From: Legionella wadsworthii DSM 21896 = ATCC 33877
GTDB lineage: Bacteria; Pseudomonadota; Gammaproteobacteria; Legionellales; Legionellaceae
Assembly: GCF_000701265.1 (NCBI RefSeq)
Contig: NZ_JNIA01000024.1
Location: 62,001 to 126,000 of the forward strand
DNA: 64,000 bases
Reading direction: 5' to 3'
The translations under genes were made by a program, and so were the position numbers. Positions 37,835-47,165 of the stretch are shown here, in pieces (position 1 is the stretch's first letter; each line of letters begins with the position of its first letter). The notes below the pieces were generated by a model that worked only from the letters and a program-made list of their open reading frames with translations, was not told the origin of the DNA and made no database searches.

Positions 37835-38274
37835 CCATGAATAACACTTATCATCTTTAAGATTAAAATTTTATCTAGGTATTGAATTATATGAAACTGT
37901 ATAGAGAAAGGGATTGTGTTCATAAGTGAAAGAGTACCCATTAATCCTGCTTACTTTGAAAATCAGACCGGGTAAAAAAGTTTGATTTACTATGGTTAAA
38001 GGGTAACTCCAATCACAAACGTGCAATGGCCTGCACTTAGAAATTTGATATTTTATAAATATAAAATATTGTAGTTGATAAAATAAGTTAAGTCGCATCC
38101 CTCTTGCTCGCTATAAATATACCCCATAGCATATTGCTTGGAGGATTTTTTTATTTTTTCAGAGAGTGATAGGTAGGCAAAAGCCCAATAATCATTTTTT
38201 AGCATAAAAAGTTATGAATAAAAACGCCAATGTAGGCAGATTTTTCTGCCGCGAAGCAATTTGACAATAGGGTA
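37835..38274. other. Gene-free stretch inside the island
   Basis: About 440 AT-rich bases with frequent stops in all frames. No motif, repeat arm or RNA was recognised. It separates the ATPase/TOPRIM pair from the truncated transporter and may be decayed DNA. Confidence 0.4.
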
Positions 38275-38706
38275 GTGACATACAGTCATATGTTGATATT
38301 AAATGCCATAACCTGCGTCTTGTTACAAATTTTTATTGTGCCTCTTATCCAAAGAGTTAATTATATGGTGCTTGCATCTATTGGGTTATTATTATTGGCC
38401 GTAGGCTTTATTGGTTTTTGCTTTGCCCAAAATAGCTTAACGCTGAATTGCTCTATGCTGATTTTATCCCTAGGTGAGGTTATTTTTTTCCCATTGAATG
38501 ATGTGTTACTTGCTAAAATTGCACCACCTCATGTGCTGGGTAGTTGTTATGGTGTTCTGAATGCATCCTCTATTGGTTTGGCAATTGGACCAGTTTTAGG
38601 TGGAGCGATATATCAAATAGGAACTCATTATTCTTTATTTCTAATTTGCTCGCTAGGCTCTTTGCTCACGATTTTTCTTTATAGAAAATTAGTGATTTTG
38701 GATTAA
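38275..38706 (+). pseudogene. C-terminal remnant of an MFS drug-type transporter
   Basis: A 143-residue frame with four to five hydrophobic helices that matches only the C-terminal third of a 12-helix major facilitator: ASIGLLLLAVGFIGFCFAQ, SLGEVIFFPLNDVLLAKIAPPHVLGSCYGV and GLAIGPVLGGAIYQ. The N-terminal six helices and the conserved loop 2-3 motif are missing, and stops in frame upstream show the 5' part has been lost. It is probably not functional and is a fossil of an earlier insertion or deletion in the island. Confidence 0.7.
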
Positions 38707-38784
38707 TTTCTTTTATTTTATAATCAATAGGATATATAAGAAAAATAATAACTTCTTAATAGATTTTGGCAAATTTTCCTCTCC

Positions 38785-38870
38785 TACGTCCTGCGGCTTG
38801 TCCGCAGGATCCAGAGAGCTAGGTACAGATCGAGATTCCTGGATTCTGCGGACAAGCCGCAGAACGTAGG
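38785..38870. repeat. REP-like inverted pair (BIME-like)
   Basis: The arm TACGTCCTGCGGCTTGTCCG starts at 38785 and its reverse complement ends at 38870 (GGACAAGCCGCAGAACGTAG). Each arm is itself a hairpin, CTGCGG-CTTGT-CCGCAG. The same pair recurs at 44.7-45.3 kb and 48.8-49.8 kb. Confidence 0.85.
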
Positions 38871-38964
38871 CGGTCTCCACAACTTATTGAGCCCTTACAG
38901 TAAATACAGGATAGTATCGAAAGAGAGTTGCTATTCCGGCAATTCAAAAATAATTTAATTTTAA

Positions 38965-38998
38965 AATAGGTATAATTTACACCCATTTTATACCTATT
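38965..38998. repeat. 11-bp inverted repeat near the integrase 3' end
   Basis: AATAGGTATAA (38965-38975) and TTATACCTATT (38988-38998) form a perfect inverted repeat with a 12-base loop just beyond the end of the integrase remnant. It may be a terminator or a remnant of a recombination site. Confidence 0.45.
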
Positions 38999-39044
38999 CT
39001 ATAACTTATTTGTGTTATGTAATCTCAGAAGTCATTTGCTCTAA

Positions 39045-39962
39045 TTCAACTGGAAAATGAAAAGCATTGTTTGGTTTTGGATCAAGTCCATAATTAGATT
39101 AGTACATTGATCAAGCGCTTCTTTTCTCTGTGGGAGCATTTCATATTTATTATAAGTAGCCATAATCTTGGGCATTTTGTGCCTTAAGCATTTTTCAATC
39201 ACTAGGATCTATATTCAACGTTTGCCCTAGTTGGGTTGCAAAAGTTCGGCGTAGATCATGCGCTGTCCAATGAGGAATACCTACACGGCTTTGAATCCTG
39301 CTTACCGCTTTGGCAATGGCTTTATCCGTTAATGGTTCTTCTTCATTATATCCAGGAATGATAAAAGACAAATAACGATTGAGTAAGCGGTGTTAAATGA
39401 ATTTTCATGACCAACGCATTTTTAATATGACTTGCTGGTATGGTACAAAGTGATTGCTCAAAATCAATTTTATCCCCATGCCAATCTTAACTCGCTTGAG
39501 CGGACTCCTGTGAGCAGGATAATTTTTAAAGCGTACGAATTTGCAATGAAACACGACTGTTATTGCTATCGAGAAAATGCCATAACTTTTTGATCTTTTC
39601 TAATGTTAAAAATCATTCACGTGGTTTTTCAATACCGCCAATATCGCGTGCTCTTATTGTGGCAGCATGACTGATAGTCATTTCACCCACGGCTTACTGC
39701 ATAGTTGAATGCTTGCTTAATTGTGCTTAGAACTTTATTTGCATGTATAGGAGATCCACGGTTTACAATGGAGTCCAATGCTTTCGTAATGTCTCCAGGT
39801 TGAATCTTTTCTAATTCCATATGGCTGAGTAGGGGGATAATATCTGCATCTATATGTTGTTTTATTTGTTTGTCTGCGGTGTTTTTCAACATAATTAGCG
39901 AACCACGAGAGCATTAGCTTTTTTACTGTATTATTTTCCTTCTCTGTTTTTTTAATGATCAA
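39045..39962 (-). pseudogene. Broken P4-type tyrosine integrase
   Basis: Stretches of an integrase are spread over several frames. The N-terminal part (MLSWFANYVEKHRRQ) is in one frame, and the next (HIDADIIPLLSHMELEKIQPGDI, then ANKVLSTIKQAFNYAVSRG) is in another after a frameshift. A later stretch (WTAHDLRRTFATQLGQTLNIDPS) keeps the catalytic HxLRR box of tyrosine recombinases. The last stretch (MLPQRKEALDQC) is in yet another frame. Several in-frame stops interrupt the frames. The gene is dead, so the island cannot mobilise itself. It lies at the right side of the region beginning at tRNA-Pro. Confidence 0.85.
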
Positions 39963-40089
39963 TCTGCGAAACGGTATCAGGTTTTTTTGATATATCGCCT
40001 ACACCAATACTAAGTTTGCTTTTCGTTCTGAAATTAATCTACTATGCCATCATATTTGTAATTCTCTTTTGTGGATTATCTGGAACTAT

Positions 40090-40665
40090 ATGAAAACTGT
40101 TTGCGTTTATTTGGGAGCTCAATTTGGTAATGATAATGAATATAGTGATGCGGCAATTTTATTGGGTAAAAAAATAGCTGCTGATGGTTTTACTTTAGTT
40201 TATGGTGGTTCAAGTCTGGGGATAATGGGGCTTCTTGCCAAAACTGTAAAAGAATATGGCGGAAAGGTAGTAGGGATTATTACGAATCATCTTATCGAAC
40301 AAGAAAAGCCTTTAAAAATATTAGACGAATTACATGTTGTAGATTCCATGCAGCAACGTAAGGCTATGATGCAAAAAATATCTGATATGTTTGTTGTGAT
40401 GCCTGGCGGCCTGGGAACGTTAGAAGAAGCAATTGAGACATGGAATGCAATAAAAATTGGAGAATTAACAAAACCCATTGGTATTTTAAATATTAAAGGG
40501 TATTTTGATGAGCTATTTTCATTCGTGAAGTCATGTGAGCAAGCTGGTTTTCTAACTGCACGGGCAAGCAATATCCCTATTTCAAGATCTAATATTCCAT
40601 TGCTTTGGAATGAAATGCTTGAGCAATACAAAGCAGGCCATTCTGTTTCTAATAGCGATGTGTAA
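40090..40665 (+). CDS. LOG family protein (TIGR00730)
   Basis: A 191-residue Rossmann-fold protein of the LOG/lysine-decarboxylase-like family. The family motif PGGLGTLEEAIE is complete and VYGGSSLGIMGLLA forms the nucleotide site. Members hydrolyse nucleoside 5'-monophosphates to base and ribose 5-phosphate (cytokinin-activating in plants; general nucleotide phosphoribohydrolase in bacteria). I start at 40090 (MKTVCVYLG), eight bases after GGA. It lies immediately beyond the integrase remnant, so it is either cargo or the first gene of the flank. Confidence 0.85.
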   Translation: MKTVCVYLGAQFGNDNEYSDAAILLGKKIAADGFTLVYGGSSLGIMGLLAKTVKEYGGKVVGIITNHLIEQEKPLKILDELHVVDSMQQRKAMMQKISDMFVVMPGGLGTLEEAIETWNAIKIGELTKPIGILNIKGYFDELFSFVKSCEQAGFLTARASNIPISRSNIPLLWNEMLEQYKAGHSVSNSDV

Positions 40666-41122
40666 GATAATTAGCCTAAATAAGTTTTAGTAATATTCAA
40701 ACGGGAATACCCTGGTTCACGCTTATAATTCCACGAGCTTGCCTATTAATTTTTTTCTCCTCACGATTTAATTCTTTAGTACTTTTCCACCCGCTATCGG
40801 ACAGACTAATTCTCGCTTAAAGTCTAGTTCTTTGGTCAATTCAGCATATCGTTGTTGAGCATAAGCAGGGCGCCGAACATGTAATTTATAGACACCCATT
40901 AACTTAGGTTTGTTGTTGATAATGACTTAAATGATGTTTATAGGTTCTTTTCGCAGGGATTAGTGACTCAGCTCGTCTTATCTGTTTCCAGACTGTTTGT
41001 AACCATTTCATTTGATCCTTATTATTTTATGCAATCGACCAATACCACCTTTAAGAAAAACAAAACATAGCTCGTTGCGAATTTTTGCTGATCAGGCAAT
41101 ACTGTGGACAGTTTAACAATAG
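40666..41122 (-). pseudogene. Decayed ORF fragments, identity unknown
   Basis: On the minus strand, a short frame starting near 41011 after AAGGATCAA (MKWLQTVWKQIRRAESLIPAK...) stops after 35 codons. In another frame a Lys/Arg-rich stretch follows (GVYKLHVRRPAYAQQRYAEL...DFKREL), then NREEKKINRQARGII after another shift. The pieces look like one broken basic protein, possibly of a mobile element, but I cannot name the family. Confidence 0.45.
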
Positions 41123-42250
41123 ATGAATAATCCTATGAAACTGAACAAGGTCGTATTACTCTTTCTTTTGGCATACCAAGTACCCCTCAAAGCCAATGAT
41201 ACTATGGCAACGCTTGCAGGCGGCGTTATTCAATATACCAGATCACCAGATATCAGTATGGATTATGAAGCACTAACGCTCTCACCAAAAAGGGTTGAAA
41301 TAATCTATGATTTCACTAATCACAGTTCACATGATGTGACAAGCCAAGTTGCCTTTCCATTACCACTTTCACCAGTCACCATTGGTGATACCTCTAGAGT
41401 TTATCCAGTTTGGGATGATTTATATCATTCATATTCGTACATTCACGAAGTCATTGAATCTACCAAAGAGAATGCTATTCAAACTCCTATTCCACTCAGA
41501 AATCGCGTTCTTTATCCAGTCTTCACCGATTTTTCTCGTACAGTCAATGGCGAACAATATGGTTATACAGTTTCAGTTCGTGCTATTAATAACTATGGCA
41601 AAGATATTACTAATCTGCTCATCAACAACGATATTCCGCTGTCTTCCACCTACATCAGTGGCTTTATGGATGAAAGTCCTCTTGATAAAGAACCAAAACT
41701 CAAAGCAAAATTGCAAAACCTAGGCTTGCTTGATAAAAAAGGGAAGCCATTATGGCAATTATCAATTATATATCACTGGCAGCAAAGTTTTGCTGCCAAA
41801 ACGACCACTCAAGTCACTCACCATTATACTCCACATACAGGTGAGCATTGGCTAGAAGCAAAAAATCCTAATACCCTGGCAGACTTCCATTTTGTGCATC
41901 GAGATGAAATCAATGGCGTGCCTGAAAAAAAACAATTATCAAATTATTGTTTGACTGAGCAAAATAAAAAGGAATTGTTTGAATTATATGCATCTAAAAA
42001 AAATGACAAGGAAACTACTATAATCCATCGTGTGGAAGAACTTCGCTATATTTTAAGCAGCGGCGCCAATTGGCGGGGTCCTATTAAAAAATTTAAAATG
42101 ATCATTAAACCTCCTGCGAATGCTATTCTCTTAGGATGTTTTAATGCACCACTCAAAGTTACCCAAGATAATTCCTATCAAGTAACACTTGACAATTTTA
42201 CACCCACAAAAGATTTAGACTTTCTTTTTGTACACCGGGGTAATCCATAA
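41123..42250 (+). CDS. Exported DUF4424-type protein
   Basis: A 375-residue protein with a signal peptide (KLNKVVLLFLLAYQVPLKA, cleavage before NDTMA). The mature start NDTMATLAGGVIQYTRSPDISM and the SPKRVEIIYDFTNHSS...AFPLP block match DUF4424, a periplasmic family of unknown function with beta-sandwich character. A conserved Cys pair is present (SNYCLTEQ, LLGCFN). An alternative ATG at 41135 gives a shorter n-region; neither start has a strong ribosome binding site. No operon partner is visible. Confidence 0.75.
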   Translation: MNNPMKLNKVVLLFLLAYQVPLKANDTMATLAGGVIQYTRSPDISMDYEALTLSPKRVEIIYDFTNHSSHDVTSQVAFPLPLSPVTIGDTSRVYPVWDDLYHSYSYIHEVIESTKENAIQTPIPLRNRVLYPVFTDFSRTVNGEQYGYTVSVRAINNYGKDITNLLINNDIPLSSTYISGFMDESPLDKEPKLKAKLQNLGLLDKKGKPLWQLSIIYHWQQSFAAKTTTQVTHHYTPHTGEHWLEAKNPNTLADFHFVHRDEINGVPEKKQLSNYCLTEQNKKELFELYASKKNDKETTIIHRVEELRYILSSGANWRGPIKKFKMIIKPPANAILLGCFNAPLKVTQDNSYQVTLDNFTPTKDLDFLFVHRGNP

Positions 42251-42635
42251 GATGAAAACGCGTAGCGCTAAATCTTATCTTTTAAGAGGATGGAGTTGTT
42301 GTTTGAGTCGATTGCATCGACAGCCGGATTTTGAGTTAAAAAGGGGTCTCTTTTAGCCTTATTTCTTCACTAAGGCTATCAGGTCTTGTTCTCAATAAGG
42401 CCAAAAATCTAAGAGATCAATCAATTATATAAGCTCAATTTATAATTGTATGAATTCATTAATCATTTTTATTAAGAGTTTCTTCAGTCTATTTTAAATA
42501 GTTGCTCATATCAAAGCGACTAATCCCGCACAAGAGAGAGATAAAGATTGTGGCCAATCATGCAGATTGTTATTACACTAGATAAAATTATCATAGTAAT
42601 GGAAATTATAATAACAATCATTAGGGACAATATGC
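42251..42635. other. Intergenic stretch without recognisable content
   Basis: About 385 bases with no supported gene, RNA or long repeat. A short inverted text (GCCTTATTTC...AAGGCTATC near 42356-42380) is too weak to call. Confidence 0.4.
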
Positions 42636-43541
42636 ATGGAAAAAATAATACCACATTTATGGTTTGATAAAGAGGCTAGAGAGGCAGCCGAATTTTACAC
42701 TTCATTGTTTTCTAAATCAAAAATTACGAATATTACCACACTCCATGACACGCCATCTGGTGATTGTGACGTGGTTTCATTTGAACTTTTAAACCAGTCA
42801 TTTATAGCTATTAGCGCGGGTCCTCTATTTAGATTTAATCCATCGATTTCGTTTCTTGTAAATTTCAATCCGTCACAGGATAAAGATGCGCGAGAAAAAC
42901 TGGACTTGCTTTGGAGCAAATTAATCAGTAATGGCAGGGAGCTTATGCCGATTCAAGAATATCCCTTCAGCAAACGCTATGGTTGGTTGCAAGACAAATA
43001 CGGTCTTTCCTGGCAACTCATTCTTTCGGATACTTTAAGCGAGGAACGGCAGATTATCGTTCCTTGTCTTATGTACGCTAGTGATAGGTGCGGTAAGGCA
43101 GAAGAAGCTATCCATTTTTATACAAACATATTCAAAAACTCAATACTTGGCAGCGTCTCTCGATATGGCTCGAATCAATCTTTGAATCAAGAAGGGACAA
43201 TTGCATTTGCTAATTTTACACTTTCAGGCAAATTGTTTGCCGCAATGGACAATGCGGCAAATGATGATTTGGTTTTTAACGAGGCAATATCTTTTATAGT
43301 GAATTGTGAAACTCAGGAAGAAATTGATTATTACTGGGAAAAGCTCTCTGCAGTGCCTGAAGCAGAGCAGTGTGGCTGGCTTAAGGACAAGTATGGTCTC
43401 TCATGGCAGATAGTTTCCACAGCTTTAAGGGATATGTTGAAAAATGGAACCAATAAGCAAATTGAACGTGTCACGCACGCATTTTTGTCAATGAAAAAAT
43501 TTGATATTGCAACGCTCTGGCGTGCTTACGAGGAAAAATAA
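42636..43541 (+). CDS. Two-domain VOC (PhnB-like) protein
   Basis: A 301-residue protein made of two glyoxalase/bleomycin-resistance-type (VOC) domains of the PhnB/3-demethylubiquinone-methyltransferase-like subgroup: residues ~1-135 and ~145-285. Each half has IPHLWFDKEAREAAEFYTSLF-like text and ends with GWLQDKYGLSWQL or GWLKDKYGLSWQI. The duplication is internal and well preserved. The substrate is unknown; such proteins are often metal-dependent isomerases, or binding proteins. AGGGA precedes the ATG. It is monocistronic. Confidence 0.88.
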   Translation: MEKIIPHLWFDKEAREAAEFYTSLFSKSKITNITTLHDTPSGDCDVVSFELLNQSFIAISAGPLFRFNPSISFLVNFNPSQDKDAREKLDLLWSKLISNGRELMPIQEYPFSKRYGWLQDKYGLSWQLILSDTLSEERQIIVPCLMYASDRCGKAEEAIHFYTNIFKNSILGSVSRYGSNQSLNQEGTIAFANFTLSGKLFAAMDNAANDDLVFNEAISFIVNCETQEEIDYYWEKLSAVPEAEQCGWLKDKYGLSWQIVSTALRDMLKNGTNKQIERVTHAFLSMKKFDIATLWRAYEEK

Positions 43542-43672
43542 TACTCAATTATCTATAAACTAAGCTTTGATAAAGCTATCGTATTCAAGGCTTTTTTCCA
43601 AAATGAGCTTCTATAAAAAGTACTAGGAATAGTATCTAAATCTGGTTGATTTTAATTAAGGATGAGTAAACA

Positions 43673-44557
43673 ATGGCTGGCACAAGCTTATTCGCGCTGA
43701 TTGATGATATTGCCTCTGCGCTTGATGATATTTCAATAATGACCAAAGTCGCCACAAAAAAAACTGCAGGTGTTTTGGGTGATGATTTGGCACTTAATGC
43801 ACAGCAAATTATAGGAATTCATGCAGAAAGAGAATTACCAGTGATATGGGCTGTCTCCAAAGGCTCTGCCATTAATAAAATCATATTAATTCCTTTAGCT
43901 CTTTTAATAAGCTTTTTTATGCCCATACTCGTTAACATTCTATTGATGATAGGCGGATTATATTTGTGCTATGAAGGTTTTGAAAAAATTATCAACAACT
44001 TTCATAAGAATAAAGGCCATGGAGGAGATAAGATTAATTTAGAAATCTTAGATAGGGGATTATTCGAAAAAGAAAAAATAAAAGGAGCTGTCCGTACCGA
44101 TTTTGTATTATCCGCTGAAATCATAGTGATTACTTTAAGTACGGTTGCTACAGCTTCATTATTCAATCAAGTGATTGTTTTAGTTCTTATCTCCTTAATA
44201 ATGACTATTGGGGTTTATGGATTAGTCGCGTTCATTGTCAAATTGGATGACTTTGGACTCATTCTACTAAAAAAGAGAAATCCGTTTAAAAAAATTGGAC
44301 TTCTTTTAACAGGGGTCGCTCCAATTTTGATGAAAACTTTATCTATAATAGGAACTATTGCCATGTTCCTCGTTGGTGGTAGCATCATTAATCATGGCAT
44401 ACCACTCCTCCATCATAAATTAGAGAAACTTACTTTTTTTATGTCATTGAGTATGAATTTCATCATTGGTTTTTTATCGGGAGCGGTTGTAACTATTTTA
44501 ATTCTTTTAGTTAAAAAAATGATATCGAAATTTAAACCCAAAACTCAAGCAAGGTAG
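43673..44557 (+). CDS. DUF808 family membrane protein (YedI-like)
   Basis: A 294-residue inner-membrane protein. The N-terminal text MAGTSLFALIDDIASALDDISIM...KTAGVLGDDLALNAQQ is diagnostic of DUF808/YedI. About six to seven hydrophobic helices follow. The function of the family is not established. AAGGA lies upstream of the ATG. It is followed by a three-copy repeat array. Confidence 0.88.
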   Translation: MAGTSLFALIDDIASALDDISIMTKVATKKTAGVLGDDLALNAQQIIGIHAERELPVIWAVSKGSAINKIILIPLALLISFFMPILVNILLMIGGLYLCYEGFEKIINNFHKNKGHGGDKINLEILDRGLFEKEKIKGAVRTDFVLSAEIIVITLSTVATASLFNQVIVLVLISLIMTIGVYGLVAFIVKLDDFGLILLKKRNPFKKIGLLLTGVAPILMKTLSIIGTIAMFLVGGSIINHGIPLLHHKLEKLTFFMSLSMNFIIGFLSGAVVTILILLVKKMISKFKPKTQAR

Positions 44558-44639
44558 ACTGGATTGAAAGTCAGTAGAAAGGTCTACTGAACACAAATTG
44601 GATCAGACCTTGAGTTTTGTATTAAGTTTTTAATAGCTT

Positions 44640-45300
44640 CGTAAGTTCCATCAAAATTCAAGATTTGGCACTATATGTTGCTTATTTTCAACGTCCTGCG
44701 GCTTGTCCGCAGGATCCATAGATTTAGGCACAGATTAAGATTCTGTGGATTCTGCGGACAAGCCGCAGAACGCAGGTGGTTTTATTTGTAATAAAAATAG
44801 GCAATTTTTTAACTTTTATAAGCACAATTGGCAAGACCTTGTATTTTGTGTTCTAACTTTAATAAGTGCACAAATGGGTTGGGTTTTGATATCTTTTTAA
44901 GTTTTTATAAGTTGCAATTCAAAATTCAAGTCCTGACACTCTATTATCAACGTCCTGCGGCTTGTCCGCAGGATATAGATTAGGCACAAATCCAGATCTC
45001 TGGATTCTGCGGACAAGCCGCAGAACGTAGGTGGCTTTATCTGTAATAAAAATAGGCAATATTTAAACTTTTATAAGCACAATTGGCAAGGCCTTGTATT
45101 TTGTGTTCTAACTTTAATAAGTGCGCAAATGGGTTGTGTCTTGATATCTTTTTAAGTTTTTATAAGTTGCAATTCAAAATTCAAGTCCTGACACTCTATT
45201 ATCAACGTCCTGCGGCTTGTCCGCAGGATCATAGATTTAGGCACAGATTAAGATTTCTGTGGATTCTGCGGACAAGCCGCAGAACGTAGGTGGTTTTATA
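44640..45300. repeat. Three-copy ~255-bp tandem repeat containing REP-like pairs
   Basis: The arm CGTCCTGCGGCTTGTCCGCA starts at 44692, 44951 and 45206 (spacing 259 and 255). Each is followed about 60 bases later by its reverse complement (GGACAAGCCGCAGAACG). Between the pairs the text AGGCAATATTTAAACTTTTA, TGGCAAGGCCTTGTATTTTG and AAGTTGCAATTCAAAATTCA is also repeated, so the whole unit has been duplicated. The copies end at the reductase gene. A 68-codon frame here is only repeat sequence. Confidence 0.9.
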
Positions 45301-45315
45301 TTATGAGTGAATCAT

Positions 45316-46275
45316 TCAAAGAAAGGGATCACTAAAAATATATTTGGAAGGAACTCCTGCGAGAAAGATACTGGTTTTAAGTTTATTGGTCGTCTCTTTA
45401 GGACCGCATACATAGACTCTGGTATTATTTGGGTTAGTGATATATGTTAATGCTTTACGCTCAACTAATCCTTCAGGATAACGTCCCTGACTTTGCAAAA
45501 CGCATGGATCATATACAAAATAATCGAATATTGCGGATAAGGTTTTCAGTTCATCCTGATAATAAATGTCCTCATCAGTCAAGCCTCCATGAACTAAAGT
45601 GATGCATCCTTGATGGTTTTGACTGAGTGCGCTCTTGATAATGGCAATGAGTGGCGCAAGCCCAGTACCAGTTCCTGCTAAGAGCATATCAAATGTTAAT
45701 TGGTCCGGATTATAGTAAAAACAACGGCCAAAAGGTCCTCTAAGTGTGACCTCTGTATTCTTTGATGCCTTATTCACAAGCCATTGTCCCATGCTCCCAC
45801 CTGGATAGATTTTAACGTGTAACTCAATAAATCCTTCTTGCAAAGGTACGTTGGCGATTGAATAACTTCGTATAGTGCCTTCAGGATTAATCAAACTAAG
45901 ATATTGCCCAGGGATCCAATGTTTTAAATCGTCTACACCAAGTTTCACTTGCATTACATTGTAGTTAAGTGGTTTAAGTTCGATTATTTTTGCATTGATT
46001 TCGCACTCACCACTTTCTGGAGCAACGACCTGAAGAGCTGCCTCTGGTTGTGCCAGACATGCTAAAAAATAGCCTTGAGATTTAAGTGTTTCAGGTAATC
46101 CTTCTTGCCAGGATGGATGAACAACACCATCTTTAGCTTTGATCAGACAGGACTGACAAATGCCCGCCTGACAAGAGTTAGGGTAATCCACACCATGGCG
46201 CAAAAGACACTGTAATACATTTTCCTTGGGTTCTAAGGTGTATGATTGATTATTAAAATCTATGATACCCATCAT
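45316..46275 (-). CDS. 2Fe-2S/FAD oxidoreductase coupled to truncated haemoglobin
   Basis: A 319-residue ferredoxin-reductase. The N-terminal plant-type 2Fe-2S domain has C35, C40, C43 and C73 (SCQAGICQSC, LACLAQ). The FAD domain has IRSYSIANVP, and the NAD(P) domain AGTGTGLAPL and VYVCGPKE. It starts inside the stop of the truncated haemoglobin gene (ATGA overlap), so it very likely reduces that globin for nitric oxide dioxygenation, like the reductase half of flavohaemoglobin. Transcription is expected from the NsrR-controlled promoter ahead of the globin gene. Confidence 0.88.
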   Translation of the reverse strand: MMGIIDFNNQSYTLEPKENVLQCLLRHGVDYPNSCQAGICQSCLIKAKDGVVHPSWQEGLPETLKSQGYFLACLAQPEAALQVVAPESGECEINAKIIELKPLNYNVMQVKLGVDDLKHWIPGQYLSLINPEGTIRSYSIANVPLQEGFIELHVKIYPGGSMGQWLVNKASKNTEVTLRGPFGRCFYYNPDQLTFDMLLAGTGTGLAPLIAIIKSALSQNHQGCITLVHGGLTDEDIYYQDELKTLSAIFDYFVYDPCVLQSQGRYPEGLVERKALTYITNPNNTRVYVCGPKETTNKLKTSIFLAGVPSKYIFSDPFL

Positions 46276-46640
46276 CGCCCCAATACATCATCACGAACAC
46301 TATTGGCAATAGCTGCCACGTGTTCGATATCCTCTGTTGCGGCTCCTAACTCCTTTAGAGTTGCCCCTAAATGTTCAATCACAATATACACGTGTGTATC
46401 ATTTAATCCGCGTTTGAGTAAATGTGTATGTCCTTCGCGCATGCTTTTTCCACTGTAATGATTAGGGCCACCAAACACCATGGTTAAAAAACCTTTTTGC
46501 TTTAAGATTTGTTGCTCCATATCAATATCATCAAAAAAATGACTGACACGCTCATCCATTAACATTTTGCGATAAAAAATATCTACTGCAGTATTTACTG
46601 CATTTTGGCTTCCTAAACGCTCAAATAAAGATTCAGACAT
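46272..46640 (-). CDS. Truncated haemoglobin (group I-like)
   Basis: A 122-residue 2-on-2 globin. Proximal His71 is in MREGHTHL, Tyr23 (B10) in IFYRKML, and the text FLTMVFGGPNHYSGKSM is typical of the family. Such proteins convert nitric oxide to nitrate when supplied with electrons. It overlaps its reductase by four bases and lies directly downstream of a near-perfect NsrR operator, divergent from nsrR. This context strongly supports a nitric oxide detoxification role. Confidence 0.92.
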   Translation of the reverse strand: MSESLFERLGSQNAVNTAVDIFYRKMLMDERVSHFFDDIDMEQQILKQKGFLTMVFGGPNHYSGKSMREGHTHLLKRGLNDTHVYIVIEHLGATLKELGAATEDIEHVAAIANSVRDDVLGR

Positions 46641-46651
46641 GGTATACTCCT

Positions 46652-46678
46652 ATAAGATGTATTTGCAATACATCTTAT
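46652..46678. promoter_or_regulatory. NsrR operator between nsrR and the globin gene
   Basis: ATAAGATGTATT (46652-46663) and AATACATCTTAT (46667-46678) form a perfect 12-base inverted repeat with spacer TGC. This matches the described NsrR site (AAGATGyATTT/AAATrCATCTT). It lies 12 bases before the globin start and 43 before nsrR, so it can control both. Confidence 0.88.
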
Positions 46679-46720
46679 AAAAAGAAATAATCAGAGTCAA
46701 CTAACAATTTGGATTTAATG

Positions 46721-47152
46721 ATGCAACTAACGCAATTCACGGATTATTCCTTACGCGCCTTGATCTATATTGCTCTTCGAAAAGAGACCTGTACGATAAA
46801 GGATATAACCGACGCTTATGATATTTCGAACAATCATATGATTAAAATCATTCACAATTTGTCGAAACTTGGTCTGATTAAAACCATTCGGGGGAAGAAT
46901 GGTGGTATTTTAATGGCAGCCCAACCTGAGACGATTAATTTATGCCAGCTCATTACGCAACTGGAACCTCATTTTGATTTGGTACCTTGTTTTAATAAAG
47001 AAAAAGCCAACTGCTGTATTGCTCCTGTGTGTAAATTAAAGGGTATCTTGCATGAAGCCCAAGCTGCATTTATGAATGTTTTAGGACGCTACACTTTGGC
47101 TGATGTGTTACATAACAAAATTGATCTTTCTGTTTTCTTGAACATTAAATAA
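46721..47152 (+). CDS. nsrR: Rrf2-family nitric oxide sensor NsrR
   Basis: A 143-residue Rrf2 repressor. MQLTQFTDYSLRALIYIAL opens the winged-helix domain, with HTH around ISNNHMIKIIHNLSKLGLI and the wing RGKNGGI. The cluster-ligand region PCFNKEKANCCIAPVCKL has Cys90, Cys98/99 and Cys104, as in NsrR, which holds a [4Fe-4S] cluster destroyed by nitric oxide. An ATG three bases earlier (46718) is also possible. It is divergent from the globin operon across an NsrR operator and probably represses that operon and the oxidase operon. Confidence 0.9.
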   Translation: MQLTQFTDYSLRALIYIALRKETCTIKDITDAYDISNNHMIKIIHNLSKLGLIKTIRGKNGGILMAAQPETINLCQLITQLEPHFDLVPCFNKEKANCCIAPVCKLKGILHEAQAAFMNVLGRYTLADVLHNKIDLSVFLNIK

Positions 47153-47165
47153 GGCTCAGCTGGAG

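Noticed and set aside
37871..38098. 75-codon open frame on the minus strand
   Set aside because: AT-rich, no ribosome binding site, no motif; probably chance.
41020..41050. CGACCAA as a right-hand copy of the tRNA-Pro 3' end
   Set aside because: Only seven bases match; this is too short for an attachment site duplication. No longer copy of the tRNA end was found by eye.
45083..45289. 68-codon open frame
   Set aside because: It lies entirely in the three-copy repeat; its Cys/Arg-rich text is a translation of the REP-like arms, and there is no ribosome binding site.
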